From Gemmobacter caeni (lineage in GTDB: Bacteria > Pseudomonadota > Alphaproteobacteria > Rhodobacterales > Rhodobacteraceae), in NCBI RefSeq assembly GCF_003054195.1, contig NZ_QBKP01000003.1, forward strand, positions 248,001 to 312,000: 64,000 bases of DNA. Reading direction: 5' to 3'. A model generated the notes under the pieces. It saw nothing but the letters and a program-made list of their open reading frames with translations. It ran no database searches and was not told where the DNA came from. Numbering within the stretch: the stretch's first letter is position 1; every line of letters begins with the position of its first letter. The translations under genes were made by a program, and so were the position numbers. This document shows, one piece after another, positions 15,884-24,556 of the stretch.

Positions 15884-16732
15884 CTAGCCTTCCAGCGCGG
15901 CAAGGCTGCGGGCGGCGGCCTCGAAATACTGCGGATGGGTTTCGACGGCATCCTGCAAAAGGTTGCGGCCCGCTTTCACATCCCCCTGCTTCACGGCGGC
16001 AAGGCCAAGAGTATACAGCAGTTCCGCCCGTTCCTTCTGGGTCATCTGCACGACAGGCAGATCGTATTTGCGCTGCGCGCCGCGCGCCAGAACGAGGTTG
16101 TTCTTGGCGGTGAACATGGTCGGGTCGTGGGTCAGCGCCTCAAGAAACAGCTTCTCCGCCCCGGCATATTCGCCGCGCGTCAGCTTGGAAAAGCCCCAGT
16201 TGTTCAGCACGCTGGCGGGCTTCGTCGTCAGGCCGGCCGCGATTTCATAGAAACTGTCGGCTTTCTTCCATTGCTTCTTGCTGTCGGCGACCATCGCTTC
16301 CAGCCGGTAGCGCTCGTAGGTTTCGTGGGTTGGCGGGACGAGGTTCAACTGTGCCTCGGCCTGCGCCCAGTCATTCGCCCGGATCAGCGCATCGGCATAG
16401 CCCACACGGTCGTCATTGGTCCCCTGACCGGAGTTCACCAGCGTGGCCCAGACCTTCGCCGCCTCGGCCGGGCGATTGGCGCGCACCAGCGATTTCGCGA
16501 GGCCGCGTTTCAGATCGGGCCGGTCGGGGTTTTGTTGCAGCGTGTTGGTGAAATAGGTCACCGCCTCGTTCGGATCGCCCACCGTCAGCATGATATCGCT
16601 GAGGTTGCTTTCGTCGATGACGTTCACATCCTTCAGCGCCTTCTGGACCTCGGCATCCGAGGTGCCGCGTCCGCAGGCGGAAAGCAAGACCATGCCGCCA
16701 AGGCACAGCGCAACGGTGACAGGGTGGCGCAT
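15884..16732 (-). CDS. TPR lipoprotein, Tad locus (TadD-like)
   Basis: 282 residues. A signal peptide ends in the lipobox LLSAC (cysteine about 20), so the protein should be lipidated and exported. Several tetratricopeptide units follow, for example PNEAVTYFTNTLQQNPDRPDLKRGLA and GEYAGAEKLFLEALTHDPTMFTAKNNL. TadD-type lipoproteins assist secretin assembly or stability in Tad pili. Two consecutive TPR lipoprotein genes exist here; this one is the larger. It lies between the other TPR gene and cpaA with short gaps. Confidence 0.82.
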   Translation of the reverse strand: MRHPVTVALCLGGMVLLSACGRGTSDAEVQKALKDVNVIDESNLSDIMLTVGDPNEAVTYFTNTLQQNPDRPDLKRGLAKSLVRANRPAEAAKVWATLVNSGQGTNDDRVGYADALIRANDWAQAEAQLNLVPPTHETYERYRLEAMVADSKKQWKKADSFYEIAAGLTTKPASVLNNWGFSKLTRGEYAGAEKLFLEALTHDPTMFTAKNNLVLARGAQRKYDLPVVQMTQKERAELLYTLGLAAVKQGDVKAGRNLLQDAVETHPQYFEAAARSLAALEG

Positions 16733-16768
16733 TTCGCGTCCTTTTTACTGCTCGGTCCGGCCCGCAGC

Positions 16769-17335
16769 CTAGAGCGACGACAGCAGGACGAATTCGCCCT
16801 GACCCCGCCGCACCAGATTGAAGCGGTGCGGTTCTTCTTTCTCGTTCGGTTCAGAATAGATGGAATTCTCGGTCATGGCTATTGCGCGTTTCAGATTGTC
16901 GCGGATCGAGTCCGTCTTGCCACTGTCCTGCGCGAAGGCCTGCTGGAACACCACGCGGGCCTCGGGCACCTTGCCGCGCTCCATCAGCACGACACCAAGG
17001 TTGTTCTGAGCGGGCACGAAGGAAGGGTCGAGTTCCACCGCGCGGCGCAGAAGCTGTTCGGCCTGACCCAGCCGCCCGAGCGAGAGATTGGCTGACCCCA
17101 GCGCAGACAGGACATCGACGCTCATTCCATCCTCGGCTGCGGCACGAAGATAGGCCTTCAGCGCCAGTTCCGGTTCATTTGCGGCCATCAGGCGGTGGCC
17201 GACCAGCAGGCCGTCCACCCCCTTTTCACTGCCATCGGCGGCAGGGGGGGCGTTCAGCGCGGGGTTCAAAGCAGTCTGGCCGCCCGTTTGGCAGGCGGCC
17301 AGCATCAACAGACACATCACAAGTGCGGGTTTCAT
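16769..17335 (-). CDS. tadD: TPR lipoprotein, Tad locus (TadD)
   Basis: 188 residues with a short signal peptide and lipobox LMLAACQT. At least three TPR units are visible (ELALKAYLRAAAEDG, LGQAEQLLRRAVELDPSFVPAQNNLG, VPEARVVFQQAFAQDS). The order directly after tadC corresponds to tadD in other Tad operons, so the symbol is assigned to this gene, with the following TPR lipoprotein as a paralogue. Both would act in the periplasm at the outer-membrane side of the pilus machine. Confidence 0.82.
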   Translation of the reverse strand: MKPALVMCLLMLAACQTGGQTALNPALNAPPAADGSEKGVDGLLVGHRLMAANEPELALKAYLRAAAEDGMSVDVLSALGSANLSLGRLGQAEQLLRRAVELDPSFVPAQNNLGVVLMERGKVPEARVVFQQAFAQDSGKTDSIRDNLKRAIAMTENSIYSEPNEKEEPHRFNLVRRGQGEFVLLSSL

Positions 17336-17347
17336 TCGGGTCCGGTC

Positions 17348-18319
17348 TCAGCCCCCGCCAAGCTGGGTTGCGATGCCATAGATCGACGGGCCGATCAGAA
17401 TGATCATCAGGGGCGGCAGGGTGAACAGCATTGTGCCCAGTGTCAGCTTGGTCGGCAAGACGTTTGCCTTTTCTTCCGCCCGCATCACGCGCTTGTCACG
17501 CATTTCAGCGGAATAGACCCGCAGCGCCTCGGCGATCGAGGTGCCGAAAGTGGCCGATTGCACGAGCGTCGTGACGAAGGAGGCGACATCCGGCACGCCG
17601 ACCCGTTCGGCCATGTCTTTCAGCACCTGCACCCGTTCCTTGCCGGCCTTGACCTCCTGACTGACGATTTCGAACTCTTCCGACAGGGCGGGATAGCCCG
17701 CACGGGTTTCCTTGGCGACGCGGTTGATGCACTGGTCCAGCGACTGACCGGCCTCGACGCAGACCAGCATCAGGTCCAGCGCATCGGCAAAGCCCTGCAC
17801 GATTTCCTGCTGGCGGGTCTGCAACCGGCGCTGCACCCAGTATTGCGGCAGATAATAGCCCGCCGCTGCGGGCAGGATCGTGTAAAGGATCAGCGTCTGC
17901 GTAGACAGGTTGCCATGCTGCGTTTTCAGCATCATCGCATAGGCAAAGCCCAGCACCAGCATACCGATGCCCAGCGAGAACTGCGCGAAGTGGAACATCC
18001 GCACCGCATTCTTCTGCCGATAGCCCGCGCGCATCATCTTGAGCCGCGAGGCCGTCATCGTTTCGGCATCCTGTGGTTCCAGGAAGGCCGCGTATTTCTC
18101 CAGCTTGTCGGCAGCGTCGCGTTGCCGCAGCGCCTCGGCCTTGGTTTCGCTCGCGCGCTGCGTCCGCTGCTCTCGCAGCTTGTCCAGCGGATCGCTGCGC
18201 TTCTTCATCAGAGTGGGCAGCGTGGCGGCGGCCAGCAGGATACCCAGCGCCAGAAGCACGATCACCGGGCCCAGCGGCCCGAAAGCCTCGACCAGCATCG
18301 CATTGATATTGTCGAACAT
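17348..18319 (-). CDS. tadC: Tad pilus inner-membrane platform protein TadC
   Basis: 323 residues of the T2SSF (GspF) family. Hydrophobic segments lie near the N-terminus (VIVLLALGILLAAATLP), in the middle and at the C-terminus (LTLGTMLFTLPPLMIILIGP). The cytoplasmic T2SSF domain contains ADALDLMLVCVEAGQSLDQCI and SLxEALR-like IAEALRVYSAEMRDKR. With TadB it forms the inner-membrane platform that couples the CpaF ATPase to pilus assembly. Ten bases separate it from tadB. Confidence 0.92.
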   Translation of the reverse strand: MFDNINAMLVEAFGPLGPVIVLLALGILLAAATLPTLMKKRSDPLDKLREQRTQRASETKAEALRQRDAADKLEKYAAFLEPQDAETMTASRLKMMRAGYRQKNAVRMFHFAQFSLGIGMLVLGFAYAMMLKTQHGNLSTQTLILYTILPAAAGYYLPQYWVQRRLQTRQQEIVQGFADALDLMLVCVEAGQSLDQCINRVAKETRAGYPALSEEFEIVSQEVKAGKERVQVLKDMAERVGVPDVASFVTTLVQSATFGTSIAEALRVYSAEMRDKRVMRAEEKANVLPTKLTLGTMLFTLPPLMIILIGPSIYGIATQLGGG

Positions 18320-18328
18320 GACCGGGCC

Positions 18329-19297
18329 TCAGACTTTGATATTGACCATGATGCGCATGTAAATGATGTTCAGGATCAGGAAGACGCCGACCGCCAGCGC
18401 TGCGGGAATGAAGACCGAGGTTTCCTGAACTTCGTCAAAATAGTCGGGCTTCAGCATCAGGATCATCACCAGCGCCAGGATGGGGAAGGACGACAGGAAC
18501 ATCCCCGACCATTTCGCCTCGGCGGTGATGGCCTTGACCCGGCGGAACAGCTTGAACCGCGAGCGGATGACCTTTGACAGCCCTTCCAGGATCTCGGCCA
18601 GGTTGCCGCCGGATTGCTGCTGGATCGTCACCGCCACCGCAAGGAAGCGCAGATCCTGATTGTCCATCCGTTCGGCGAAGGCTTTCAGGCTTTCGGCCAC
18701 GTCGCGGCCATAGGCGGCCTCGTCACCGATCAGGCCGAATTCGGTGCCCAGCGGATCAGGGACTTCCTTGGCGACGATTCCCATGGCTGAGGCAAAGGGG
18801 TGCCCCACCCGGAGCGAGCGCACCATCAGCTCCACCGCGTCGGGAAGCTGTTCCTCCATCAGCGCCACGCGCTTCTTGGCCTTCTTGTTCACCCACATGT
18901 AGACGCCGCCGACGCCCATCACTACGGCAATCAGCGCCCGGACCGGGCCTTCGGCGGGTGTGCCGATAGCAAGGCCGAGATAGGCAAACACCGACAACCC
19001 GGCCATGATCCCGATGAGCTGGATCGGCGAGAAGGCGATATTTGCTTTCTGCGCCTTTGAGGCGAGGATCGAATAGACCGGGATTGACCGTGCCCGCATG
19101 TGCTGGCTCATCTCCTTGCGGAGTTGGGCCAGAACCTCTTCGCGGTTCTGGTTCTTTTCCATCAGCGCAAGCCGCCGCGACATGCGGCTGCTGAGGCTGA
19201 TCGACTTGCCGAAGACGGTCAGATACAGACCTTCGACCAGTGCCAGCACCGCGACGAAGATCAGGACATAGACGATAACGGCGGGATTGATCGTCAT
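18329..19297 (-). CDS. tadB: Tad pilus inner-membrane platform protein TadB
   Basis: 322 residues, the second T2SSF-family protein of the locus. An N-terminal membrane helix (VIVYVLIFVAVLALVEGLYL), two central helices and a C-terminal one flank the cytoplasmic domain with DAVELMVRSLRVGHPFASAM and QQQSGGNLAEILEGLSKVI. The close spacing to cpaF (10 bases) and tadC indicates one transcript. It presumably interacts with the CpaF hexamer. Confidence 0.92.
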   Translation of the reverse strand: MTINPAVIVYVLIFVAVLALVEGLYLTVFGKSISLSSRMSRRLALMEKNQNREEVLAQLRKEMSQHMRARSIPVYSILASKAQKANIAFSPIQLIGIMAGLSVFAYLGLAIGTPAEGPVRALIAVVMGVGGVYMWVNKKAKKRVALMEEQLPDAVELMVRSLRVGHPFASAMGIVAKEVPDPLGTEFGLIGDEAAYGRDVAESLKAFAERMDNQDLRFLAVAVTIQQQSGGNLAEILEGLSKVIRSRFKLFRRVKAITAEAKWSGMFLSSFPILALVMILMLKPDYFDEVQETSVFIPAALAVGVFLILNIIYMRIMVNIKV

Positions 19298-19306
19298 GGG
19301 CGCACC

Positions 19307-20764
19307 TCAGGCAATCGGTTCGTAGATCGACGGGGGCAGGTTGAAGCCCCATTGTTTGAATCGCTCGGAATAGTGCGAGCGCACGCCGGTCGCATTGAAG
19401 CGGCCGATGATCTTGCCGTCCGGGGCCATGCCCAGACGCTCGTAGCGAAAGATTTCCTGCATCGAGATGACTTCGCCTTCCATCCCGGTGATCTCGGTGA
19501 TCGAGATCATGCGGCGCGAACCGTCTTGCAGGCGGCTGGCCTGCACGATCAGATTGACGGCGCTGGCGATCTGGCTGCGCACGGCTTTCAGCGGCATTTC
19601 GATCCCGGCCATGGCCACCATGTTTTCCAGACGGCTGATACCGTCGCGCGGGTTGTTGGCGTGGATCGTGGTCATTGAGCCATCGTGGCCGGTGTTCATT
19701 GCCTGAAGCATGTCGATGACCTCCTCGCCGCGGGTTTCGCCCACGATGATGCGGTCGGGACGCATCCGCAGCGCGTTGCGCAAGCAATCGCGCTGGGTCA
19801 CCGCGCCCTTGCCCTCGACGTTGGCGGGGCGGCTTTCCATCCGGCCGACGTGGATCTGTTGCAGTTGGAGTTCTGCCGTATCCTCGATAGTCAGCACGCG
19901 CTCGGTATTGTCGATGAAGGAGGACAGCGCGTTCAGCGTCGTGGTTTTCCCCGAACCCGTCCCGCCCGAGACGATGACGTTCAGCCGGGTCGACACGGCG
20001 GCTTCCAGATAAAGCGCCATCTCTTCGGTGAAGGCGCCGAACTTCACCAGATCGTTGATGCCCAGCTTTTCCTTCTTGAACTTCCGGATCGACACCAGCG
20101 AGCCGTCGACCGCCACCGGCGGCACCATGCAGTTGAAACGCGAGCCGTCGGCAAGGCGCGCGTCGCAATAGGGGTTCGATTCATCGACGCGGCGGCCCAC
20201 TGCGCTCACGATCTTGTCGATGATGCGCAGCAGGTGGCGTTCGTCCTTGAAAGTGATGTCGGTCAGGGTCAGCTTGCCGCCGCGTTCCACGAAGATGCGC
20301 TGGGGTCCGTTTACGAGGATATCGCTGACCGTTTCGTCTTTCAGCAACGGCTCCAGCGGGCCAAGGCCCATCACCTCGTCATAAAGCTCCTGGTTCAGCG
20401 TGGCGCGGTCATGCGCGTTCAGCGCCACTGCCATCTCGTCCAGCGCTTCGGAGGAAATCGCAGCGATCTCGGCCTTGAGGTTGGATTCCGACGCCTTTTC
20501 CAGTGCCGCGAGATTGAGGTTTTCCAGAAGCCGCTTGTGCAGTTCGACCTTCAGTTCCTGAAGCCGGTCCTTGCGCTTGCGTTCCTTGTCGGCCGCAGCC
20601 GCCTCGGCCGGGGCACGCGGCGCGTTGCGCGCGGGGGCAAGCCCCGGAGCCGCCGGTTTCGCCGGCTGCCCAACGGCTTTGGGCGCGGCGGTTGCCGCGC
20701 CTACGGGCGCCAGAGGGGCGGGCTTCGGGCTTGTGCCCTCAGGCTTCTTGAACCTTGAAAACAT
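19307..20764 (-). CDS. cpaF: Tad pilus assembly ATPase CpaF/TadA
   Basis: 485 residues. A proline/alanine-rich N-terminal segment of about 60 residues precedes the conserved part. Walker A is [16 protein letters not shown], the Asp box and Walker B region read [30 protein letters not shown] as separate adjacent motifs, and the His box is [11 protein letters not shown]. It powers pilus extension, and in Caulobacter-type CpaF also retraction. The start ATG is followed by [10 protein letters not shown], the typical N-terminus. It is preceded by cpaE with a 24-base gap. Confidence 0.95.
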   Translation of the reverse strand: MFSRFKKPEGTSPKPAPLAPVGAATAAPKAVGQPAKPAAPGLAPARNAPRAPAEAAAADKERKRKDRLQELKVELHKRLLENLNLAALEKASESNLKAEIAAISSEALDEMAVALNAHDRATLNQELYDEVMGLGPLEPLLKDETVSDILVNGPQRIFVERGGKLTLTDITFKDERHLLRIIDKIVSAVGRRVDESNPYCDARLADGSRFNCMVPPVAVDGSLVSIRKFKKEKLGINDLVKFGAFTEEMALYLEAAVSTRLNVIVSGGTGSGKTTTLNALSSFIDNTERVLTIEDTAELQLQQIHVGRMESRPANVEGKGAVTQRDCLRNALRMRPDRIIVGETRGEEVIDMLQAMNTGHDGSMTTIHANNPRDGISRLENMVAMAGIEMPLKAVRSQIASAVNLIVQASRLQDGSRRMISITEITGMEGEVISMQEIFRYERLGMAPDGKIIGRFNATGVRSHYSERFKQWGFNLPPSIYEPIA

Positions 20765-20788
20765 ATCGTTACTCCACTCGGCGACAGC

Positions 20789-22054
20789 TTAGCCGCGGCT
20801 GGTCTCGGCGGCCTTGTTCACCTCGAAAAGCTGCTTGGCCAGCTTGCCGATTTCCTTGCGCAGCGGGTTTTTCGCGGCGGTTTCCGACAACGGCAGGCCG
20901 TGATCGTTGGATTGTGTCACCTGTGCGCCCCCGTCAGGCAGTTGCACCTCGATGCTGATATCCAGACTTTCGGCCATCCGCTTCACCCGGCTTTTCGCGG
21001 TCAGATCGGTGAACTTGGGCGCGCGGTTCAGCACGAAGCGCAGCTTTTCATGCGGCAGCCCTTCGGCTTTCAGCGCGCGGGTCAGGCGCAGCACATTCTG
21101 CGCCGAGCGCAGGTCCAGCTCCATCAGACCGAAATAGACATGGGCGCGCGACAGCACCGTCTCGGTCCAGGCCACGATGGTCTTGGGCATGTCGACGATC
21201 ACGAAATCGAAATTCGCCATCGCCATGTCCAGCAGGCGCGACACATCCTCGGGGCCGATGATGTCCAGCGGCAGCATGTCGGAAGGCGCGGTGAAGACAT
21301 GCAGGCGATCATTGAAGGTGATCATCGCCTGCAGGAAGGAATCGCTGTCGGCATGTTCGGTATCCTGAAGGATTTCAAACACCGCCTCGCGGCGCGGCAG
21401 GTCCAGATAGGTGGCAATGGCGCCGAATTGCAGGTCGAGGTCCAGCAGGCAGACCCGGGGCGGGTTCTGCTTGTCGATGGTCGCGAGTTCCCAGGCAAGA
21501 TTCGCGGCAAAGGTCGAGGCGCCGGTGCCCCCGGCCAGGCCATGCACCGGCAACAGCACCGCGTCGCGGTCGCCCTTGGCCTTGAAGCTGGGCGTCTGGT
21601 GCGGCTCCTCAGGCTCGGCAGGCTGTTCGGCCGCCGGGGCAGGAGCGGGCTGGCGAATGCGTTCGATTGCTTCGTGCAGGGCACCTTCCGGCAGCGGATA
21701 GGGCACGAAGTCATCGGCCCCGAGGCGCAGCAGCTGATGCAGCGCGACCGGGCTGACCTGATCGGCAATCAGGACCACGCGGATCCCGCGCCCCTTGGCG
21801 GTGCGGATGATCTCGGTGATCCGGGTCAGATCGGCCTCGTCCTTGTCATCTACGGCGACTGCCACGAATTGCAGGCTGCCCGCATCCGGCTGTTCAAGGA
21901 AGATCGCGGCGTCCTCGAATGACAGATCGCCCCAGTTTTCACCCAGCTCCTGCTCCATGTCGTCGATGAGCAGTTCGAAATTCTGAACATCGCGCGAGAT
22001 CGTGCATGCCACAACGGGCGCAGGATCGGGCTGAAGATTTGCCACACTCGTCAT
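20789..22054 (-). CDS. cpaE: Pilus localisation ATPase CpaE/TadZ
   Basis: 421 residues. The N-terminal third is an atypical receiver-like domain (FVAVAVDDKDEADLTRI; VVLIADQVSPVALHQLLRLGADDFVPYPL). The C-terminal part is a MinD/ParA-like ATPase with the modified P-loop GLAGGTGASTFAANLA, which lacks the usual lysine, and a switch region LLDLDLQFGAIATYLD. CpaE/TadZ places the Tad machine at the pole. The start ATG follows a purine-rich site; the longer upstream frame has no conserved sequence. A proline/alanine linker (APAPAAEQPAEPEE) joins the domains. Confidence 0.92.
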   Translation of the reverse strand: MTSVANLQPDPAPVVACTISRDVQNFELLIDDMEQELGENWGDLSFEDAAIFLEQPDAGSLQFVAVAVDDKDEADLTRITEIIRTAKGRGIRVVLIADQVSPVALHQLLRLGADDFVPYPLPEGALHEAIERIRQPAPAPAAEQPAEPEEPHQTPSFKAKGDRDAVLLPVHGLAGGTGASTFAANLAWELATIDKQNPPRVCLLDLDLQFGAIATYLDLPRREAVFEILQDTEHADSDSFLQAMITFNDRLHVFTAPSDMLPLDIIGPEDVSRLLDMAMANFDFVIVDMPKTIVAWTETVLSRAHVYFGLMELDLRSAQNVLRLTRALKAEGLPHEKLRFVLNRAPKFTDLTAKSRVKRMAESLDISIEVQLPDGGAQVTQSNDHGLPLSETAAKNPLRKEIGKLAKQLFEVNKAAETSRG

Positions 22055-22254
22055 TGCCTCTGTCCTTCCTTGACCGGGCAGGCGGGGAACGGCGCCCCGC
22101 GCCGCGAATCCCGTAGCCGTCCCCGGGGCGCGTATGGACCGCGCCATTGGTTCGATTGCCCCGAAACTGGGGGTCAATATTGGCGACAATTGGGCCGAAA
22201 AGCCGTCAATCCGGGGCATTTGGACGGGCGAATCCGGCGCGGTGCCCAAAATGG

Positions 22255-22278
22255 AAACAGGCCCCGAAGGGCCTGTTC
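22255..22278 (-). terminator. Rho-independent terminator after the OmpA-like gene
   Basis: Perfect 9-bp stem AACAGGCCC (22256-22264) and GGGCCTGTT (22269-22277). On the minus strand the loop reads TTCG, the very stable tetraloop, and the stem is followed by TTTCCATTTT. It would end or attenuate the cpaB-cpaC-ompA part before cpaE, dividing the Tad cluster into two transcripts. Confidence 0.8.
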
Positions 22279-22296
22279 CGCATTCCGTTTCAAAGG

Positions 22297-22956
22297 TCAG
22301 CCGCCGGTGCCGACCGGCACCAGAACCGGCGTCATCTCGACGTTTGGCGGATGCTTGCGTTCCGCCAGCTTGACATATTCGCGCATGATCACGGCGGCAT
22401 ATTTGCCGTTCAGCGGCGCGGATTTGCCCTTCTGCACGAAGCCCGCGACCTCGGTCACAGTGCGGCGGTTCCGTTCTTCCGGGCTTTGGGTCATCACGAC
22501 CGGCCGCGTCTCGCCATAAGAGACAAGCGCATCAAGACGCGACCGCGAGATGCCGCGGCTGCCCAGATAGGCGACAACAGCCTGGGCCCGTTTCTTGCCA
22601 AGCGATTTGTTATAGCCCGGCGAGCCCACGAGATCGGTATGACCATAGACCGAGAAGCGCAGTTCGGGGAACTGGCGCATCCAGTTGGCCTGATGATCCA
22701 GCACGCTGCGCGCCTCTGGTGTCAGCGCGGCAGAGTTGAACGGGAAGGTGATGGTTGAGGGCACTTCGCTGGCAAAGCGTCGCCCAAGCTGAATCCGGTA
22801 GTCGACAGCGCCGGTCTGGATCAGCGAATTGTTCATCGTCGCTTCGCCGAAATGGCCGTTGTCGACCTCGGCGCCCAGTTCCTTGTTCATGTCGCCGCAG
22901 GCCGACAGTGCTAGCAGCACTGCCGCCGAAAGGATGATCCGCATATGCCCCCGCAT
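22297..22956 (-). CDS. OmpA-family lipoprotein in the Tad locus
   Basis: 219 residues. Signal peptide with lipobox ALSAC (cysteine 20) indicates an outer-membrane lipoprotein. An OmpA-C/Pal-type peptidoglycan-binding domain spans about 69-160 (ITFPFNSAALTPEA, FSVYGHTDLVGS, GKKRAQAVVAYL). It occupies the position after the secretin where other Tad loci have cpaD, so it may tether the secretin to peptidoglycan; that is inference. The ATG at 22956 follows GGAG located in the last codons of cpaC; a second ATG four codons later is possible. A strong terminator follows. Confidence 0.88.
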   Translation of the reverse strand: MRGHMRIILSAAVLLALSACGDMNKELGAEVDNGHFGEATMNNSLIQTGAVDYRIQLGRRFASEVPSTITFPFNSAALTPEARSVLDHQANWMRQFPELRFSVYGHTDLVGSPGYNKSLGKKRAQAVVAYLGSRGISRSRLDALVSYGETRPVVMTQSPEERNRRTVTEVAGFVQKGKSAPLNGKYAAVIMREYVKLAERKHPPNVEMTPVLVPVGTGG

Positions 22957-22959
22957 CGC

Positions 22960-24351
22960 TTACTCCATCACATAGCCGTAGGGGCTGGTGAAATCCTGCC
23001 GCGCGACCTCGCCAGCAGGACCTTTGGCCCCCGCGACCTTGCCGAACAGGAACAGCTCTTTCTCGGTCGGAATGCGCACGCGGTCGGTCGGCAACGCCAG
23101 TGCTTCGCCGCGGGTGGGCGTTACCAGATGCGGCGTCACGATGATCACCAGCTCCGATTGCTGGCGCTGGTATTCGGCGCTGCGGAACAGCGCGCCAATG
23201 ATCGGGATGTCGCCCAGCCACGGCACCTGGCCGTTCAGGTCGCGAAAGTCATCTTGCAGCAGACCTGCAATGGCAAAGCTTTCCCCGTCGCGCATCTCGA
23301 CCGTGGTTGAGGTTTCGCGGCGCCGGAAAGCATTGACGCTGAAGCCTTCGTTTTCCACCGTCACCGTGCTGTCGATGGAGGAAACGGCGGCGTTGATCGT
23401 CAGGTTGATGTTGTCCCCGTCGACCACCACGGGGGTGAAGTTCATCTCCACGCCGAAGGGCTTGTATTCGACCGAGATACCATCTTTCGACACCACCGGG
23501 ATCGGATATTCGCCACCCGCGAGGAACTTTGCTTCCTGTCCCGACAGGGCGGTCAGGTTCGGTTCCGCCAGAGTGCGGACCACCCCTTTGGATTCAAGGG
23601 CTTCCAGCAGCACCGCAAATTGCAGCGAACCTGCGGAAAACCCGAGGGCCAGCGCGGAATTCGCGTTTTCCCGCACCGCGATATTGCCGTTGGAGATCCC
23701 GTTGTCGCCATTGAGCCAGGTGCCCGTCTCACCCTTGACGCCCACCTTGTTGCCGCCGGAGATGGCCAGAGAGGAAGACAGGTTCTTGGCGACCGAGCGC
23801 TGCATCTCGGCGAAGCGGACCTTGAGCATCACCTGCTGCGCCCCGCCGACGGACATCAGGTTCGACACCCGCTCAGGCGCATAGCGTTCCGCGAGGTCCA
23901 GCGCGCGATCCAGTTTCGCGGTCGAAGAAACGGTGCCCGACAGCACGATGCCGTCATTGGCGGTGCGGACCTCGATATTCTCGCCCGGCAGGATCTGGCG
24001 CAGGCGTTCCTTGAACTCGGCCACATCGGGGGCCACCTGCACCTCGACGTTGGAGATCAGCTTGCCGTCGCCGGTCAGCAGCGTCAGCGTTGTGCGGCCG
24101 GGTGCCTTGCCCAGCACATAGATCGATTTGTCCGACAGGGTCGAGATATCGGCAATGCCGGGGTTGGCGATCGAGAGTTCCGCAAAAGGCGTATCACTTT
24201 CCACCACCACGGCGCGGTTCATCGGGACGTTCAGCGGCGCCGAGGCGCTGCCGGTCATGACGCGCAGGTTCTGGGCATCTGCCGTACTCGATCCGGCGGC
24301 GGCGAGGCACAAGCCTGCCAGAACCGCCGCGATAAACTTGTTCAACTGCAT
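22960..24351 (-). CDS. cpaC: Tad pilus secretin CpaC/RcpA
   Basis: 463 residues with a signal peptide (AAVLAGLCLAAAGSSTADA). The N-terminal pilus-and-flagellum N domain (VVVESDTPFAELSIANPGIADI), a BON-like segment (VSSTAKLDRALDLAERYAPE) and the C-terminal secretin domain (GKFLAGGEYPIPV-like FLAGGEYPIPVVSKDG, then VPWLGDIPIIGALFRS and ELVIIVTPHLV) are all present. It forms the outer-membrane channel for the Flp pilus. The start is the ATG right before the signal peptide. A 205-base leader with hairpins separates it from cpaB. Confidence 0.95.
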   Translation of the reverse strand: MQLNKFIAAVLAGLCLAAAGSSTADAQNLRVMTGSASAPLNVPMNRAVVVESDTPFAELSIANPGIADISTLSDKSIYVLGKAPGRTTLTLLTGDGKLISNVEVQVAPDVAEFKERLRQILPGENIEVRTANDGIVLSGTVSSTAKLDRALDLAERYAPERVSNLMSVGGAQQVMLKVRFAEMQRSVAKNLSSSLAISGGNKVGVKGETGTWLNGDNGISNGNIAVRENANSALALGFSAGSLQFAVLLEALESKGVVRTLAEPNLTALSGQEAKFLAGGEYPIPVVSKDGISVEYKPFGVEMNFTPVVVDGDNINLTINAAVSSIDSTVTVENEGFSVNAFRRRETSTTVEMRDGESFAIAGLLQDDFRDLNGQVPWLGDIPIIGALFRSAEYQRQQSELVIIVTPHLVTPTRGEALALPTDRVRIPTEKELFLFGKVAGAKGPAGEVARQDFTSPYGYVME

Positions 24352-24468
24352 GTGACCTGCCTTTCCGATCACGCCTCGGGAACCGGGTCTTTTCGCCCTT
24401 TATTCGCATTCAAGATGCCGCAAGCGACATTTTATTGCAAGAATCAAACGCTTGTGCGGCGTTTCTGC

Positions 24469-24477
24469 TGTGGATAA
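24469..24477 (-). promoter_or_regulatory. Single perfect DnaA box (TTATCCACA) upstream of cpaC
   Basis: The minus strand reads TTATCCACA, identical to the high-affinity DnaA box, about 118 bases upstream of the cpaC start codon. It is single, so not an origin. It could link pilus gene expression to replication, or be a chance match. Confidence 0.4.
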
Positions 24478-24500
24478 CCTGCAACAACCCACAAGCCGTA

Positions 24501-24541
24501 GCCGTAAACACTTACGGCAGCACCATTAATTGTGCTGCCGT
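24501..24541 (-). promoter_or_regulatory. Two overlapping, mutually exclusive hairpins between cpaB and cpaC
   Basis: Hairpin 1: ACGGCAGCAC (24514-24523) pairs with GTGCTGCCGT (24532-24541), a perfect 10-bp stem with an 8-base loop, starting 16 bases after the cpaB stop. Hairpin 2: GCCGTAA (24501-24507) pairs with TTACGGC (24512-24518). They share 24514-24518, so only one can form at a time. There is no clear T-run, so an attenuator, processing site or RNA stabiliser between cpaB and cpaC is more likely than a simple terminator. Confidence 0.5.
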
Positions 24542-24556
24542 CGAAGGTGTGGATGG

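Noticed and set aside
22297-22956. CpaD identity for the lipoprotein after cpaC
   Set aside because: Its sequence has a clear OmpA-C domain, not the CpaD fold; only its position resembles cpaD.
24469-24477. Perfect DnaA box as a sign of a replication origin
   Set aside because: There is only one box and no AT-rich unwinding region, dnaA, dnaN or gidA/parAB genes nearby.
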